64,000 bases of DNA from Ruminococcaceae bacterium UBA7080 (GTDB taxonomy: Bacteria > Bacillota > Clostridia > Oscillospirales > Acutalibacteraceae). Shown piece by piece: positions 15,921 to 24,981 of this stretch. The notes beneath the pieces are model-generated. The model made no database searches. It was not told the origin of the DNA and was given only the letters and a program-made list of their open reading frames with translations. Numbering within the stretch: position 1 is the first letter of the stretch; every line of letters starts with the position of its first letter. The DNA lies in assembly GCA_002493595.1 (NCBI GenBank), contig DKZG01000002.1:33489-97488 (forward strand), given 5' to 3'. A program made the position numbers and the translations under genes.

Positions 15921-16888
15921 TATGGTTTTTCAGATGGATGTTTGGTTATGTGTTGTTTTTCTTTAAGGGCGGATTTGCCGAAGATTTTTTGACAGATTGT
16001 TTTTCAGATGGTATTGAAATAAGAGATGTAGCGCTTAATGATGATGGTTTTACGGCAGCGTGTAATATAAAAACATATAGAAAACTGCATCGATATGCAT
16101 TAAGACACGGAGGCAGGGTTAAGATAATAAAGAAAAAAGGACTTCCTTTTATTCTTTTGCCTTTAAAAAACCGATTTGGATTTTTTGTTGGGATGTTAGT
16201 CTTTGTGGTTATTATCTCTTTTTTAAGTTCATTTATCTGGAATGTTGAGATTGTGGGCAACAGCCGTTTAAGTGATACTGCAATATCGGCTTATCTTGAT
16301 AACCATAATTTAAAAACGGGTACAATGTGGAGCAGTATTGACAGAGACAGCTTTTGCTGGGATATGATGAGTGATTTTGATGATATATCCTGGGTTCATA
16401 TTAATAAAATAGGAACGACTGCACGTGTTGAAATAAACGAAACAAAATTGGCGGATAAGGATGGCGACAAAGAAAAGCTTCAGGGGATAAATGTATTTCG
16501 AAAGGAGCTGCAGGTTGTAGCTTACAGGGAACAGAAGGATATAACAGTAAAAAACAGAAAAAAATATATTTGTCTGCACTTTTTTACTGCAGATATTCCG
16601 TTGTATATAAAGAAAGAAAAGGGAGATATTTCAAATCAAAGAGAAAGCTTTTTGACAATAAGGGATACAAAGATTCCCATCGGTATTACCGAATATGAGG
16701 AATGTTTTTTGCTTTCATCATCAAAAACTCTTAATGATGATGTATTGTTGGAGCTTGCAAGGAAAAAAATGAAATTTCAGGAAGAAAAAGAATTCGATGA
16801 ATTTGAGATAATCAATAAGAGTGAAAATCATAAAATAGATGCAGACAAGTGTGTCATAAATACTTCGTATATTATAAGAAGAAAATAA
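15917..16888 (+). CDS. yqfD: Sporulation membrane protein YqfD
   Basis: A 323-residue member of the YqfD family. The N-terminal part has DRVALNDDGFTA-like sequence and a YRKLHRYALRHGGRVKIIKKKGLPF element, one transmembrane segment lies at about 90-112, and the outer region carries WNVEIVGNSRLSD and DDISWVHINKIGTTARVEINE. It is somewhat shorter than Bacillus YqfD (about 400). In many Clostridia yqfC-yqfD is followed by phoH and ybeY; here the next gene is uxuA, so the spore pair has been detached from that run. The start is the GTG within the yqfC stop overlap. Confidence 0.88.
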   Translation: MIWFFRWMFGYVLFFFKGGFAEDFLTDCFSDGIEIRDVALNDDGFTAACNIKTYRKLHRYALRHGGRVKIIKKKGLPFILLPLKNRFGFFVGMLVFVVIISFLSSFIWNVEIVGNSRLSDTAISAYLDNHNLKTGTMWSSIDRDSFCWDMMSDFDDISWVHINKIGTTARVEINETKLADKDGDKEKLQGINVFRKELQVVAYREQKDITVKNRKKYICLHFFTADIPLYIKKEKGDISNQRESFLTIRDTKIPIGITEYEECFLLSSSKTLNDDVLLELARKKMKFQEEKEFDEFEIINKSENHKIDADKCVINTSYIIRRK

Positions 16889-16898
16889 TATATTAATC

Positions 16899-16927
16899 TT
16901 GAAAGGGCTTATTTGATATGGTAAAAT
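16899..16927 (+). promoter_or_regulatory. Sigma-A promoter of uxuA
   Basis: TTGAAA, a 17-base spacer and TAAAAT. It begins 10 bases after the yqfD stop, and AAGGAGG precedes the uxuA start at 16957. I see no clear catabolite-repression (cre) box. Confidence 0.6.
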
Positions 16928-16956
16928 AAAGAAAATTAGACCAAGGAGGTATAAAT

Positions 16957-18027
16957 ATGCAAATGACTTTTCGCTGGTTTGGCAAGGAAAAGGATACTGT
17001 TTCCCTTGAACAAATCAAGCAGATACCGGGGGTCGTGGGTGTTGTTCCCGCTCTTCATTATCTTCCTGCAGGTGAAGCATGGGGTATGGAGGATGTGCAG
17101 AAAATGTATGATGAGATAACTGCCCAGGGTCTCACAATGGAATGTATTGAAAGTGTTAATGTGCATGAAGATATTAAGCTTGGACTGCCATCGCGTGACA
17201 AGCTTATTGAAAATTATAAAACATCTATCAAAAATCTAGCAAAAGTTGGAGTTAAAGTTATATGCTATAACTTTATGCCTGTTTTTGATTGGACAAGAAC
17301 AGATTTATATATGCCTCTTCCTGACGGTTCTACCTGTCTTTGTTATGACGGCAAGCAGGTTGAGGGCAAGTCTCCCGAGGATATGTTTAGAGAAATTGAT
17401 GACAATTCAAACGGTTATGCAATGCCCGGCTGGGAGACGGAAAGAATGGGCGAAATCAAAGAGCTTTTTGAAAAATATAAAGGTATAACAGCCGACGATT
17501 TATGGGCTAATTTAAAGTATTTTCTTGAAGCAATTATGCCGACCTGTGAGCAATGCGATGTTAAAATGGCAATTCATCCCGATGATCCGCCTTGGGGTAT
17601 TTTTGGATTGCCGAGAATCATAACAGGCAAAGCTGCTATAGAAAAGCTGCTTGAAATGGTGCCCAGCAAGTATAACGGACTTACCCTTTGCACAGGCTCA
17701 TTGGGTGCAAGTGCCGATAATGATATGGTGGAGATTATTAAGGCAGCCGGTGACAGAATTTATTTTGCTCACCTTCGCAATGTTTCAATCAATAATCAGT
17801 GGTTCAACGAAACCGCACATGAAAGTGAAGCAGGCTCTCTTGATATGTATGAGATTGTTAAAGCTTTGCAGGAGGTTGGATTTGACGGCTATATTCGCCC
17901 TGACCACGGCAGAATGATTTGGGGCGAGGTTGCGCGTCCCGGATACGGCCTTTTTGACAGAGCACTCGGCGTAAGCTATCTTAATGGTCTTTGGGAAGCC
18001 GTAGAGAAAAGCAGAAAGGAAAAATAA
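16957..18027 (+). CDS. uxuA: Mannonate dehydratase
   Basis: A 356-residue enzyme that dehydrates D-mannonate to 2-keto-3-deoxygluconate in hexuronate breakdown. Family features include the start MQMTFRWFGKEKDTV, ESVNVHEDIKLG, CYNFMPVFDWTRT, the metal-site stretch MAIHPDDPPWGIFGLPRI, LTLCTGSLGA and a late RPDHGRMIWG with the expected Asp-His. The full length is present. The SDR gene begins 3 bases after the stop codon, making the canonical mannonate pair. The upstream isomerase (UxaC) and the downstream KDG kinase and aldolase are not in this window. Confidence 0.95.
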   Translation: MQMTFRWFGKEKDTVSLEQIKQIPGVVGVVPALHYLPAGEAWGMEDVQKMYDEITAQGLTMECIESVNVHEDIKLGLPSRDKLIENYKTSIKNLAKVGVKVICYNFMPVFDWTRTDLYMPLPDGSTCLCYDGKQVEGKSPEDMFREIDDNSNGYAMPGWETERMGEIKELFEKYKGITADDLWANLKYFLEAIMPTCEQCDVKMAIHPDDPPWGIFGLPRIITGKAAIEKLLEMVPSKYNGLTLCTGSLGASADNDMVEIIKAAGDRIYFAHLRNVSINNQWFNETAHESEAGSLDMYEIVKALQEVGFDGYIRPDHGRMIWGEVARPGYGLFDRALGVSYLNGLWEAVEKSRKEK

Positions 18028-18030
18028 ATT

Positions 18031-18882
18031 ATGTTTAATCATGAAAATTTAAAAGGACGAGTAGCAGTAGTAACAGGCGGCGGCGGTGTGCTTTGTGCTG
18101 CATTTGCAAAAACACTTGCAGAACAAGGCTGCAAGGTGGCAGTGCTGGACTTAAATAAGGAAGCCGCACAGCAGTGTGCTGATGAAATAAATGCAGCCGG
18201 AGGACAGGCTATCGCAGTCGGATGCAATGCGCTTGATCTTGAGTCAATGGAAGCAGCAAGAGCGCAGATTAATGAAAAGCTGGGAAGCTGCGATATTCTT
18301 CTTAACGGTGCGGGAGGCAATAATCCAAAGGGCTCAACAACAAAGGATACACTCGAAAAAATTGATCTGATTCAGAAAGACGAGAATATTAAAACTTTCT
18401 TTGACCTTGATCCTAACGGAATTAGTTTTGTATTTAATCTTAATTTTCTTGGTACACTGATTCCGACACAGGTATTTGCAAAGGATATGGCGGAGAAGGA
18501 AGCAGGCACAATCATTATGGTAACATCAATGAATGCTTATCGTCCGCTTACTCGTATTCCGGCTTACAGCGCAGCAAAAGCAGCGGTTAAAAACTTTACG
18601 GAATGGATGGCTGTTCATTTTGCACCGCTTGGTATTCGTGTAAACGCAATTGCACCCGGTTTCTTCTCTACAAAGCAGAATAAAACATTGCTTTGGAATG
18701 AAGACGGAACGCCGACTGAAAGAACCGGAAAAATTCTTGCAGCAACACCAATGGCTCGTTTTGGTGAAGCAGATGAGCTTGCAGGAACTCTCCTTTTCCT
18801 TTGTGATGAAGCTTATTCAGGTTTTATCACAGGTGTTAATATTCCTGTTGACGGAGGCTTTAACGCTTATTCAGGTGTATAG
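18031..18882 (+). CDS. D-mannonate oxidoreductase of the SDR family (fructuronate reductase)
   Basis: A 283-residue short-chain dehydrogenase with a TGGGGVLCAAFA nucleotide-binding turn, NGAGG strand end, a catalytic Ser-Tyr-Lys set (TSMNAY then YSAAKAAV) and a PVDGGFNAYSGV C-terminal end. Its place directly after uxuA marks it as the SDR type of fructuronate reductase, which interconverts fructuronate and mannonate with NAD(P)H. This type differs in fold from the UxuB of Escherichia coli. The assignment to mannonate rests on gene context more than on residues. Confidence 0.85.
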   Translation: MFNHENLKGRVAVVTGGGGVLCAAFAKTLAEQGCKVAVLDLNKEAAQQCADEINAAGGQAIAVGCNALDLESMEAARAQINEKLGSCDILLNGAGGNNPKGSTTKDTLEKIDLIQKDENIKTFFDLDPNGISFVFNLNFLGTLIPTQVFAKDMAEKEAGTIIMVTSMNAYRPLTRIPAYSAAKAAVKNFTEWMAVHFAPLGIRVNAIAPGFFSTKQNKTLLWNEDGTPTERTGKILAATPMARFGEADELAGTLLFLCDEAYSGFITGVNIPVDGGFNAYSGV

Positions 18883-18893
18883 TTAATATTTTG

Positions 18894-18950
18894 GGCGGCG
18901 TAAGGCAGTGGCTCACATATGTGTGCTGCCGGTTATATGCCGCCTTTTTT
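18894..18950 (+). terminator. Large stem-loop with T-run between the SDR and GH30 genes
   Basis: GGCGGC (18894-18899) pairs with GCCGCC (18939-18944), an inner GGCAG pairs with CTGCC around CACATATGTG, and TTTTTT follows directly. It looks like an intrinsic terminator. The GH30 start lies only 14 bases further on, with its ribosome site one base after the T-run. It may therefore act as an attenuator that lowers GH30 expression, as no separate GH30 promoter is visible after it. Confidence 0.75.
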
Positions 18951-18963
18951 GGAGGTGCAGCTT

Positions 18964-20571
18964 GTGAGTGATAACAAAACAAAAAAAAGGACAATCAGTA
19001 TTCTAATTGTCTTTTTGCTGATGATTGCGGGTATAGGAGCTTATATTATGTTTGGTATAGTTGGTGTTGATGAAAAGCGCACCTATGCTGAAAGTGATGT
19101 TGCTTTGAGCAATGTTAACACAGGGAAAACAGTTATCGATGATACAGTTACATATCAACAAATGAACGGCTTTGGTGCATCTGCATGCTGGTGGGCTCAG
19201 GATGTTGGCCAATGGGATAACTGCAGCGAAATTTTATCTTATTTGTATGACCGTGAAAAGGGTATAGGTCTTAATATATATCGTTATAATCTTGGTGCGG
19301 GATCTAAGGGTGATAAAAGAATTTTGACTGAAAACAGATCCACGCAATGTTTTCTTAATAAAGACGGTTCGTATGATTTCAGCAGGGATGCAGCGGCTCA
19401 GAAGGCTTTGGAATTTGCAAAAAAATCTGCCGGAGACCATTTGCGTGTGACTCTTTTTTGCAATAGCGCACCTGTAAGCCTTACTAAAAACGGTGCCGGA
19501 TACGGTGAGCCTTATAAAGATGAAAATGAACCTTGGGTATCTAATCTTGAAGAAGAGAATTACGATAAATTTGCTGATTTTTGCTACAAGAGTGCAGATT
19601 ATTTTATTGGTAAAGGGTATCGTGTTACAGATGTTTCACCGATGAATGAACCGCAGTTTAGCTGGGCGGCGTGGTATAATAAGGATGGATCGGTTTCTGT
19701 CAATCAGGAGGGCTGTCATTATTCAAAAACCGAAGCGGCAGCATTATATAATGCAATGATTGATCGGTTTTCAGGCTCTGCGTTAGAGGGAAAAGGATGT
19801 AAAATCTCTATGTTTGAGTCAAGCTCTGCTGAGGGTGAGGGCTCAGCCTGTGCGGCTTATCTTGATTGTCTTCTCGGCAAAGGACCGAAATATGTTTTTA
19901 AAAACAAAAAAATAAGGGAATATTTTGATACGGTGAGTCTGCATTCTTATTGGACATCGGCACAGACTAAGCAACAGGCAGCTGAGTATATCGCAGATAA
20001 GTATTCAAAATATGATGTTGTATGTACGGAATATTGCCAGATGACGGATGATGAAAACACCGGCGTTCATCAGCTTATTTCAGCCGAAAAGAACGGCACC
20101 AATGGTATGACCATTGATTACGGTGTTGCTATGGCAAAGGTGATTGCTGATGATTTGACTATTTTTAATGCCAAGGAATGGGATTGGTGGACTGCGTGCT
20201 CATACGGTGTTTATACAGACGGTCTTATTTATCTTAATCCGGATAATCATAAGGATATTCGCTTGTCAAAAAGATTTTGGTGTATGGGCAATTTTTCCAA
20301 ATTTATCAGAGAGGGTGCAACACGTGTTGCGTTTTCAAGCGGGATTGATACCGTTTGCGGATGTGCATTTGTTAATCTTGATAACAGCACGGCTGTGGTA
20401 TATGTTAATGACACAGACAAGGATGAAACAAGTACAGTGGAGTGCTTGGGTGATTACAGTGTTTATACTACCAGCAGCAAATATGATCTTGAAAAGACTG
20501 CATCAGGTAAAGCAGGAGATGTGAAGATTTCACTGCCGGCAAAGTCTGTGGTTACAGTCATTTTTAAATAA
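18964..20571 (+). CDS. Membrane-anchored GH30-family glycosidase
   Basis: A 535-residue protein with a cationic start, one signal anchor (about 10-33) and an outer GH30 TIM barrel. MNGFGASACWWAQ is the first barrel strand, VSPMNEPQFSW carries the acid/base Glu after NEP, and VVCTEYCQM carries the likely nucleophile Glu. A beta-sandwich closes the protein (VVYVNDTDKDETS). The WWAQ element resembles endo-beta-1,6-galactanase-like GH30 members, while the uxuA operon suggests a uronate-bearing glycan such as glucuronoxylan; I cannot choose between them. GTG 18964 has GGAGGTG 6 bases upstream, so the longer frame from 18919 is not used. No sorting motif is seen. Confidence 0.85.
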   Translation: MSDNKTKKRTISILIVFLLMIAGIGAYIMFGIVGVDEKRTYAESDVALSNVNTGKTVIDDTVTYQQMNGFGASACWWAQDVGQWDNCSEILSYLYDREKGIGLNIYRYNLGAGSKGDKRILTENRSTQCFLNKDGSYDFSRDAAAQKALEFAKKSAGDHLRVTLFCNSAPVSLTKNGAGYGEPYKDENEPWVSNLEEENYDKFADFCYKSADYFIGKGYRVTDVSPMNEPQFSWAAWYNKDGSVSVNQEGCHYSKTEAAALYNAMIDRFSGSALEGKGCKISMFESSSAEGEGSACAAYLDCLLGKGPKYVFKNKKIREYFDTVSLHSYWTSAQTKQQAAEYIADKYSKYDVVCTEYCQMTDDENTGVHQLISAEKNGTNGMTIDYGVAMAKVIADDLTIFNAKEWDWWTACSYGVYTDGLIYLNPDNHKDIRLSKRFWCMGNFSKFIREGATRVAFSSGIDTVCGCAFVNLDNSTAVVYVNDTDKDETSTVECLGDYSVYTTSSKYDLEKTASGKAGDVKISLPAKSVVTVIFK

Positions 20572-20591
20572 TAATTTTTTGACAGGATGCT

Positions 20592-21077
20592 TTAATCATA
20601 GCTGTTTGCACCGAGAATGTGTATTCCAAGTGCCGAAGCGTAGTTGTAAGTATCAAGTTTTCTCATATAAGCATCATCTGTATGAGCTGCAACAAGGGGT
20701 ACACCATCCAGAAAGCCTGTTACAATAAGCGTATGATAATATACTATACTGTTATTCAGACTGATAAAATCACCGATTTCCAGTTGATTTAAAGGTGCTG
20801 CATTTGCAAAAGGACCGATGCTTTTATTATGAAGCATAAATTTTTTAAAATGCTCGGCACTTGACCATGCTGCAGCTCTGTCATCCGGTGTGTTATAATA
20901 CCAGCCGGTATCCTTTTCGTAGTTCATGATTCCTACTCCGGCATAAAGGCATTGCGATGCGAAGTTTGTGCAGTCGCCGCCGATGCCGTCAAAATTCAGA
21001 TATTTACGGTTTCTTTTGTTTGCCCATTCTTGGGCATAGCTGAGTGCTGCATTTCTGTTGTATTCATTAAAATGCAT
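20592..21077 (-). CDS. Amidase_6 (NlpC/papain-like) small protein
   Basis: A 161-residue protein matching the Amidase_6 family throughout: NRNAALSYAQEWANKRN, the catalytic cysteine in GGDCTNFASQCLYAG near residue 35, WSSAEHFKKFML, LEIGDFIS and the catalytic histidine in YYHTLIVTG near residue 115. There is no signal peptide or membrane helix, so it is either cytoplasmic or released in an unusual way, for example in the mother cell or spore. Related proteins are putative peptidoglycan amidases or spore-associated hydrolases. It ends 20 bases from the convergent GH30 gene. Confidence 0.85.
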   Translation of the reverse strand: MHFNEYNRNAALSYAQEWANKRNRKYLNFDGIGGDCTNFASQCLYAGVGIMNYEKDTGWYYNTPDDRAAAWSSAEHFKKFMLHNKSIGPFANAAPLNQLEIGDFISLNNSIVYYHTLIVTGFLDGVPLVAAHTDDAYMRKLDTYNYASALGIHILGANSYD

Positions 21078-21132
21078 GGGAAATCTCCTTTTGGTTTAAG
21101 TGTTCAATTTAATTATACTTTGGATTATAATA

Positions 21133-21174
21133 AAAAATGCGATGAAACATAAATTTTTGTTTCATCGCATTTTT
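21133..21174 (-). terminator. Terminator of the hisS-aspS-HD operon
   Basis: A 16-base perfect stem (21133-21148 with 21159-21174) around a 10-base AT loop, starting one base after the HD gene stop on the minus strand and followed by TTATTATAA. Because of its symmetry it can also stop transcription on the plus strand. Confidence 0.88.
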
Positions 21175-21175
21175 C

Positions 21176-21760
21176 TTATTTTGTATGCTCATCAAGCGTC
21201 AGATAATAGCCTTTTAGAAAATTTTCTTTGAAATATTTAACCTCTTCAAGTGAAATCTCGTCAATTAGTTTCTCCTGTGCTTCAAGTGCTTTTTCAAATT
21301 CAAGGTTGCCCATTCGGTGTTCTTCTATGCATTTGATTAATGCACTGATTTTATCTGCAGCTTTTACAAGTACCCAGAGTTCTCTGTCACATTCCTGCTT
21401 TTCGAAAAGCGGCAGATAATCGCTTTTGAATTCCTCCGGCAGCATAGACAGCAGCCTTTCGCCTGCAACATGCTCAACATCCTTGTAAACATCCCTTATA
21501 TTATCGTTATAGTATTTAACAGGTGTAGGCATATCACCGGTAATTACCTCTGTGGTATCATGGTAGAGAGCCAAAAGACAGGCTCTTTCGGCATCATAGT
21601 TTTTGCCGAATTTTTTATTTCCTATCAGTGCAAGTGCATGTGCAATTACAGCAACGGAGTGACTGTGTTCAGCTATATTTTCTTTAGAGGTATTTCGCAT
21701 TAAAGCCCATCTGTCAATAAGCTTCATACGATTGACCATTGCAAAAAAGTTGCTGCTCAT
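21176..21760 (-). CDS. HD-domain phosphohydrolase, YfbR-like 5'-deoxynucleotidase
   Basis: A 194-residue protein with the HD metal set: H of AEHSHSVAVIAHAL, HD in LYHDTTEVITGD and a late Asp in KAADKISALIKC. The start (MVNRMKLIDRWALMRNT) is typical of YfbR, which dephosphorylates 5'-deoxyribonucleoside monophosphates. Its ATG overlaps the aspS stop codon by one base (TAATG), so it is translationally coupled to a tRNA synthetase operon. The nucleotide substrate is inferred from the family. Confidence 0.88.
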   Translation of the reverse strand: MSSNFFAMVNRMKLIDRWALMRNTSKENIAEHSHSVAVIAHALALIGNKKFGKNYDAERACLLALYHDTTEVITGDMPTPVKYYNDNIRDVYKDVEHVAGERLLSMLPEEFKSDYLPLFEKQECDRELWVLVKAADKISALIKCIEEHRMGNLEFEKALEAQEKLIDEISLEEVKYFKENFLKGYYLTLDEHTK

Positions 21761-23547
21761 TATTGCTCCTCCGACTTTGCAATTTCAATGCCGAGCTCGT
21801 CAAGCTGTATGTTATCAATACGGCTCGGTGCACCGCTCATCAGCTCGCTGGCATTTTGTACTTTAGGAAATGCAGTTACGTCTCTCAAGTTGTCAGCGCC
21901 GCAGATAATCATGGCAAGTCTGTCAAGGCCTATACCCATACCGCCGTGAGGGGGTGATGCATAATGGTATGCTTCAACAAGAAATCCAAATTTTGCGTCG
22001 ATTTCATCCTGCTCCATGCCAAGCAGTTCAAACATTTTGTTTTGCAGTTCGCAGTCGGTAATTCTCATTGAACCGGAAGAAAGCTCAGTTCCGTTTAAAA
22101 CAAGGTCAAATGCCTTTGCTCGTACCTTTCCCTTGTCTGTATCAAGGTATCCGATGCATTCTTCCATAGGCATAGTAAACGGATGATGCATTGCCACCCA
22201 TTCACCGGTTTCTTCGTCCTGTTCAAAGAATGGCATTTCGGTAATCCAAAGGTAGTTCCATTTGCCTTGCGGGATTATATCAAGCTCTTTGGCGATAATA
22301 AGTCTTAATGAACCGAGAATAGAAAGTGCCGAAGATGTCTTATCCGATATAATAAACACACAGTCGCCTTTTTCGGCTTTCAGCTCAGAGAGGAGACAAT
22401 CAAGTTCATCGTCCTTTAAAAATTTGTTAAAGGAACAGCTCGGTGTATCATCCGCCCATCGAATATATGCCAGGCCCTTTGCACCTATTCCCTTGGCATG
22501 CTCGGTAAGCTTGTCAATTTTTTTTCTTGTATAAACGGATGCAGCGTTTTTTGCAACAATGGCTTTGACGGATCCACCGTCAGCAATGGCATTTTTAAAT
22601 ACAATAAAATCTGTTTTATCTGCCCACTCGGTAATATCCTGAATCAGCATATCAAAACGTGTATCCGGCTTGTCCGAGCCGTATTTTTCCATCGCATCGG
22701 CAAAAGTCATGCGGGGAAGGGGCATAGGGATATCAACGTTTACGATCTCTTTCATAAGAGCAGAGATAAAGCCCTCGGCCATTTCCATAATATCATCCGT
22801 ATCCACAAATGACATTTCAAGGTCGATTTGAGTGAATTCAGGCTGTCTGTCCGCTCTTAAATCCTCATCTCTGAAGCAACGGGCTAGCTGAATATATCGG
22901 TCAAATCCGGCTACCATACAAAGCTGTTTATAAATCTGAGGGGATTGCGGCAGTGCGTAGAATTTACCATTATGAATACGTGACGGTACAACATAGTCTC
23001 TTGCACCTTCAGGTGTGGATTTAATCATCATTGGTGTTTCAATTTCGATAAAATCATTTTCATAAAAGTAATCTCTTGCGATTTTTGCAATTTTGTGACG
23101 CATTAAAATATTTTGTGTTAGCTTTTGATTTCTTAAATTTAAATAACGGTATTTAAGAGTAGTTTCATCGCCGACCTTTTCTGAATTTACAATTTCAAAA
23201 GGCGGGGTCTCGGATTTTGAAATAATGCGAAATTCTTTTACGTTAATCTCTATTTCACCGGTGGGAATTTCCTTGTTTTTACTTTCCCTTTCACATACTG
23301 TGCCTACAGCTGCTACAACGTACTCCGATCTTACAGACTGAGCCTTTGTAAAAACCTCTCTGTCAGTTGTATCATTAAAGGAAAGCTGAATAATGCCTGT
23401 TCTGTCCCTTAAATCAATAAATATAAGATTACCGAGGTCGCGCTGTCTTTGACACCAGCCAAAAAGCGTAACCTCTTTGCCGGCATCCGAAAGCCTGAGT
23501 TTGCCGCAGTAATTTGTTCTTTTTAAGCCTTTAATCGTTTCTGCCAT
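21760..23547 (-). CDS. aspS: Aspartate-tRNA ligase
   Basis: A 595-residue bacterial class II synthetase: N-terminal OB anticodon domain (about 1-105, LFGWCQRQRDLGNLIFIDLRDRTG), motif 2 (RCFRDEDLRADRQPEFTQID), a bacterial GAD insertion (about 300-410) and motif 3 (GMGIGLDRLAMI). It charges tRNA-Asp. Whether it also charges tRNA-Asn depends on gatCAB and on the anticodon domain, which I cannot judge. It overlaps hisS by 17 bases. Confidence 0.97.
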   Translation of the reverse strand: MAETIKGLKRTNYCGKLRLSDAGKEVTLFGWCQRQRDLGNLIFIDLRDRTGIIQLSFNDTTDREVFTKAQSVRSEYVVAAVGTVCERESKNKEIPTGEIEINVKEFRIISKSETPPFEIVNSEKVGDETTLKYRYLNLRNQKLTQNILMRHKIAKIARDYFYENDFIEIETPMMIKSTPEGARDYVVPSRIHNGKFYALPQSPQIYKQLCMVAGFDRYIQLARCFRDEDLRADRQPEFTQIDLEMSFVDTDDIMEMAEGFISALMKEIVNVDIPMPLPRMTFADAMEKYGSDKPDTRFDMLIQDITEWADKTDFIVFKNAIADGGSVKAIVAKNAASVYTRKKIDKLTEHAKGIGAKGLAYIRWADDTPSCSFNKFLKDDELDCLLSELKAEKGDCVFIISDKTSSALSILGSLRLIIAKELDIIPQGKWNYLWITEMPFFEQDEETGEWVAMHHPFTMPMEECIGYLDTDKGKVRAKAFDLVLNGTELSSGSMRITDCELQNKMFELLGMEQDEIDAKFGFLVEAYHYASPPHGGMGIGLDRLAMIICGADNLRDVTAFPKVQNASELMSGAPSRIDNIQLDELGIEIAKSEEQ

Positions 23548-24898
23548 GTTCGTTCTCCTCTTTATTTAAGCCGAAAAGTGAACTGAAATCAAATTCCTCT
23601 CCGTTTATTTCAAGGTCAGCCAGTTGGTCCGAAAGAGATATATTATAAAACCCACTGACGAATGTATCCAGGGCGATTTCGGTTTCCTCGCCTGTAGTCA
23701 TATTTTTAAGCTTTGCAATTTTTGTGTCAACCTCGTTATCACCGATAACAATATTGAACTTTGCACCGAGCTTATCGGCATATTTCATTTGGGCACGCAG
23801 CGAGCGTTGATTTAAATCCATCAGTGCAGTAAAGCCTTCAGCTCTCATGTCACTTACAATTTCAGCTGCTTTAAGTGTTGCTTTATCACCAAGTGCTGCA
23901 ACAAAAAGATCAGGTGTATTTGCAGCAGGGAAAGGTGCATTCTGTGCCTCCAGAAGAAGCATAAGCCTTTCCAGACCCATTGCAAATCCCAGCGAAGGCG
24001 TTTTTTGCCCGCCCAGTTCATCAACAAGTCCATCATATCTTCCGCCGCCGCACACTGTGCCCTGTGCACCTATTGAATTAGAGATGAATTCGAACACGGT
24101 TTTTGTATAATAATCAAGGCCTCTTACAATTTTTGGATTGATTTTATAATCAATGTTCATTGCTTTAAGATAATTTTGAACACTATCAAAGTGCTCTCGG
24201 CATTCCTCGCAAAGATAATCCGTTACAACCGGCGCATGCTTTGCAATTTCTGAGCAGACAGGGCTTTTGCAGTCAAGAATTCTCATGGGATTTCTCTCAA
24301 GTCTGTCCTGACAGGTTGAGCAAAGCTCATCTCGTCTGTCTGAAAAATATTCTTTAAGAGCTTTGTGATATTCAGCGCGGCAGACGGGGCAGCCGATTGA
24401 ATTGATTTCAAGACTCAGCTCTTTAACCTGAAGTGTGTCGAAAATGGATTTGCCAAGGGCAATAAGTTCAGCGTCAGCGAGTGGTGAGGATGTGCCGAAG
24501 CATTCAACACCAAATTGGTGAAACTCTCTTAATCTGCCGGCCTGCGGCTTTTCATATCTGAAGCATGGGCCGATATAGCATACCTTTTGCGGCAGTGCTT
24601 CATTGCAAAGACCGTTTTCGAGATATGAACGTACGGCACCTGCCGTTCCTTCAGGCCGCAGAGTAATGGAACGTCCTGCCTTGTCATCAAAAGTATACAT
24701 TTCCTTTTGAACGACATCTGTTGTATCGCCCACACCGCGCTGAAACAGCTCGGTGTGCTCAAACATGGGGGTTCTGATTTCCTTGTATCCGAATTTTTCT
24801 GCAATATCAAGTGCAGTGGCTTCTATATACTGGTTTTTATGGACATCTTTAGGCAAAACATCCTTTGTACCTTTAATTGCTTTTGTAACAAGTGCCAT
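23531..24898 (-). CDS. hisS: Histidine-tRNA ligase
   Basis: A 455-residue class II synthetase with KGTKDVLP, motif 2 (CYIGPCFRYEKPQAGRLREFHQFGVE), the histidine motifs GLDYYTKTVFEF and GGGRYDGLVDELGG, and a C-terminal anticodon domain. It charges tRNA-His. The final 30 residues (LADLEINGEEFDFSSLFG) extend beyond the usual end and run into the 17-base overlap with aspS. No T-box leader is seen upstream: there are only 83 bases to the mgsA stop, and these hold a terminator hairpin. Confidence 0.96.
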   Translation of the reverse strand: MALVTKAIKGTKDVLPKDVHKNQYIEATALDIAEKFGYKEIRTPMFEHTELFQRGVGDTTDVVQKEMYTFDDKAGRSITLRPEGTAGAVRSYLENGLCNEALPQKVCYIGPCFRYEKPQAGRLREFHQFGVECFGTSSPLADAELIALGKSIFDTLQVKELSLEINSIGCPVCRAEYHKALKEYFSDRRDELCSTCQDRLERNPMRILDCKSPVCSEIAKHAPVVTDYLCEECREHFDSVQNYLKAMNIDYKINPKIVRGLDYYTKTVFEFISNSIGAQGTVCGGGRYDGLVDELGGQKTPSLGFAMGLERLMLLLEAQNAPFPAANTPDLFVAALGDKATLKAAEIVSDMRAEGFTALMDLNQRSLRAQMKYADKLGAKFNIVIGDNEVDTKIAKLKNMTTGEETEIALDTFVSGFYNISLSDQLADLEINGEEFDFSSLFGLNKEENEHGRND

Positions 24899-24936
24899 AA
24901 ATGTGCCTCCGAAAATAAAGTGTATGTAAGAAAATA

Positions 24937-24970
24937 GGGTGAGCTGTTTAGCATAAGCCGAACCTCACCC
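24937..24970 (-). terminator. Hairpin after mgsA, before hisS
   Basis: On the minus strand GGGTGAG (24970-24964) pairs with CTCACCC (24943-24937), followed by TATTTTCTT. It sits 11 bases after the mgsA stop and 38 bases before the hisS start. The T-tail is interrupted, so some readthrough into hisS is likely, especially as no clear promoter lies in the remaining space. Confidence 0.6.
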
Positions 24971-24981
24971 ATAATTATTTA

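Noticed and set aside
24899..24981. Possible T-box leader before hisS-aspS.
   Set aside because: Only 83 bases exist, holding a simple terminator-like hairpin. A T-box needs a specifier loop, an AGGGTGG-type T-box sequence and a much longer leader.
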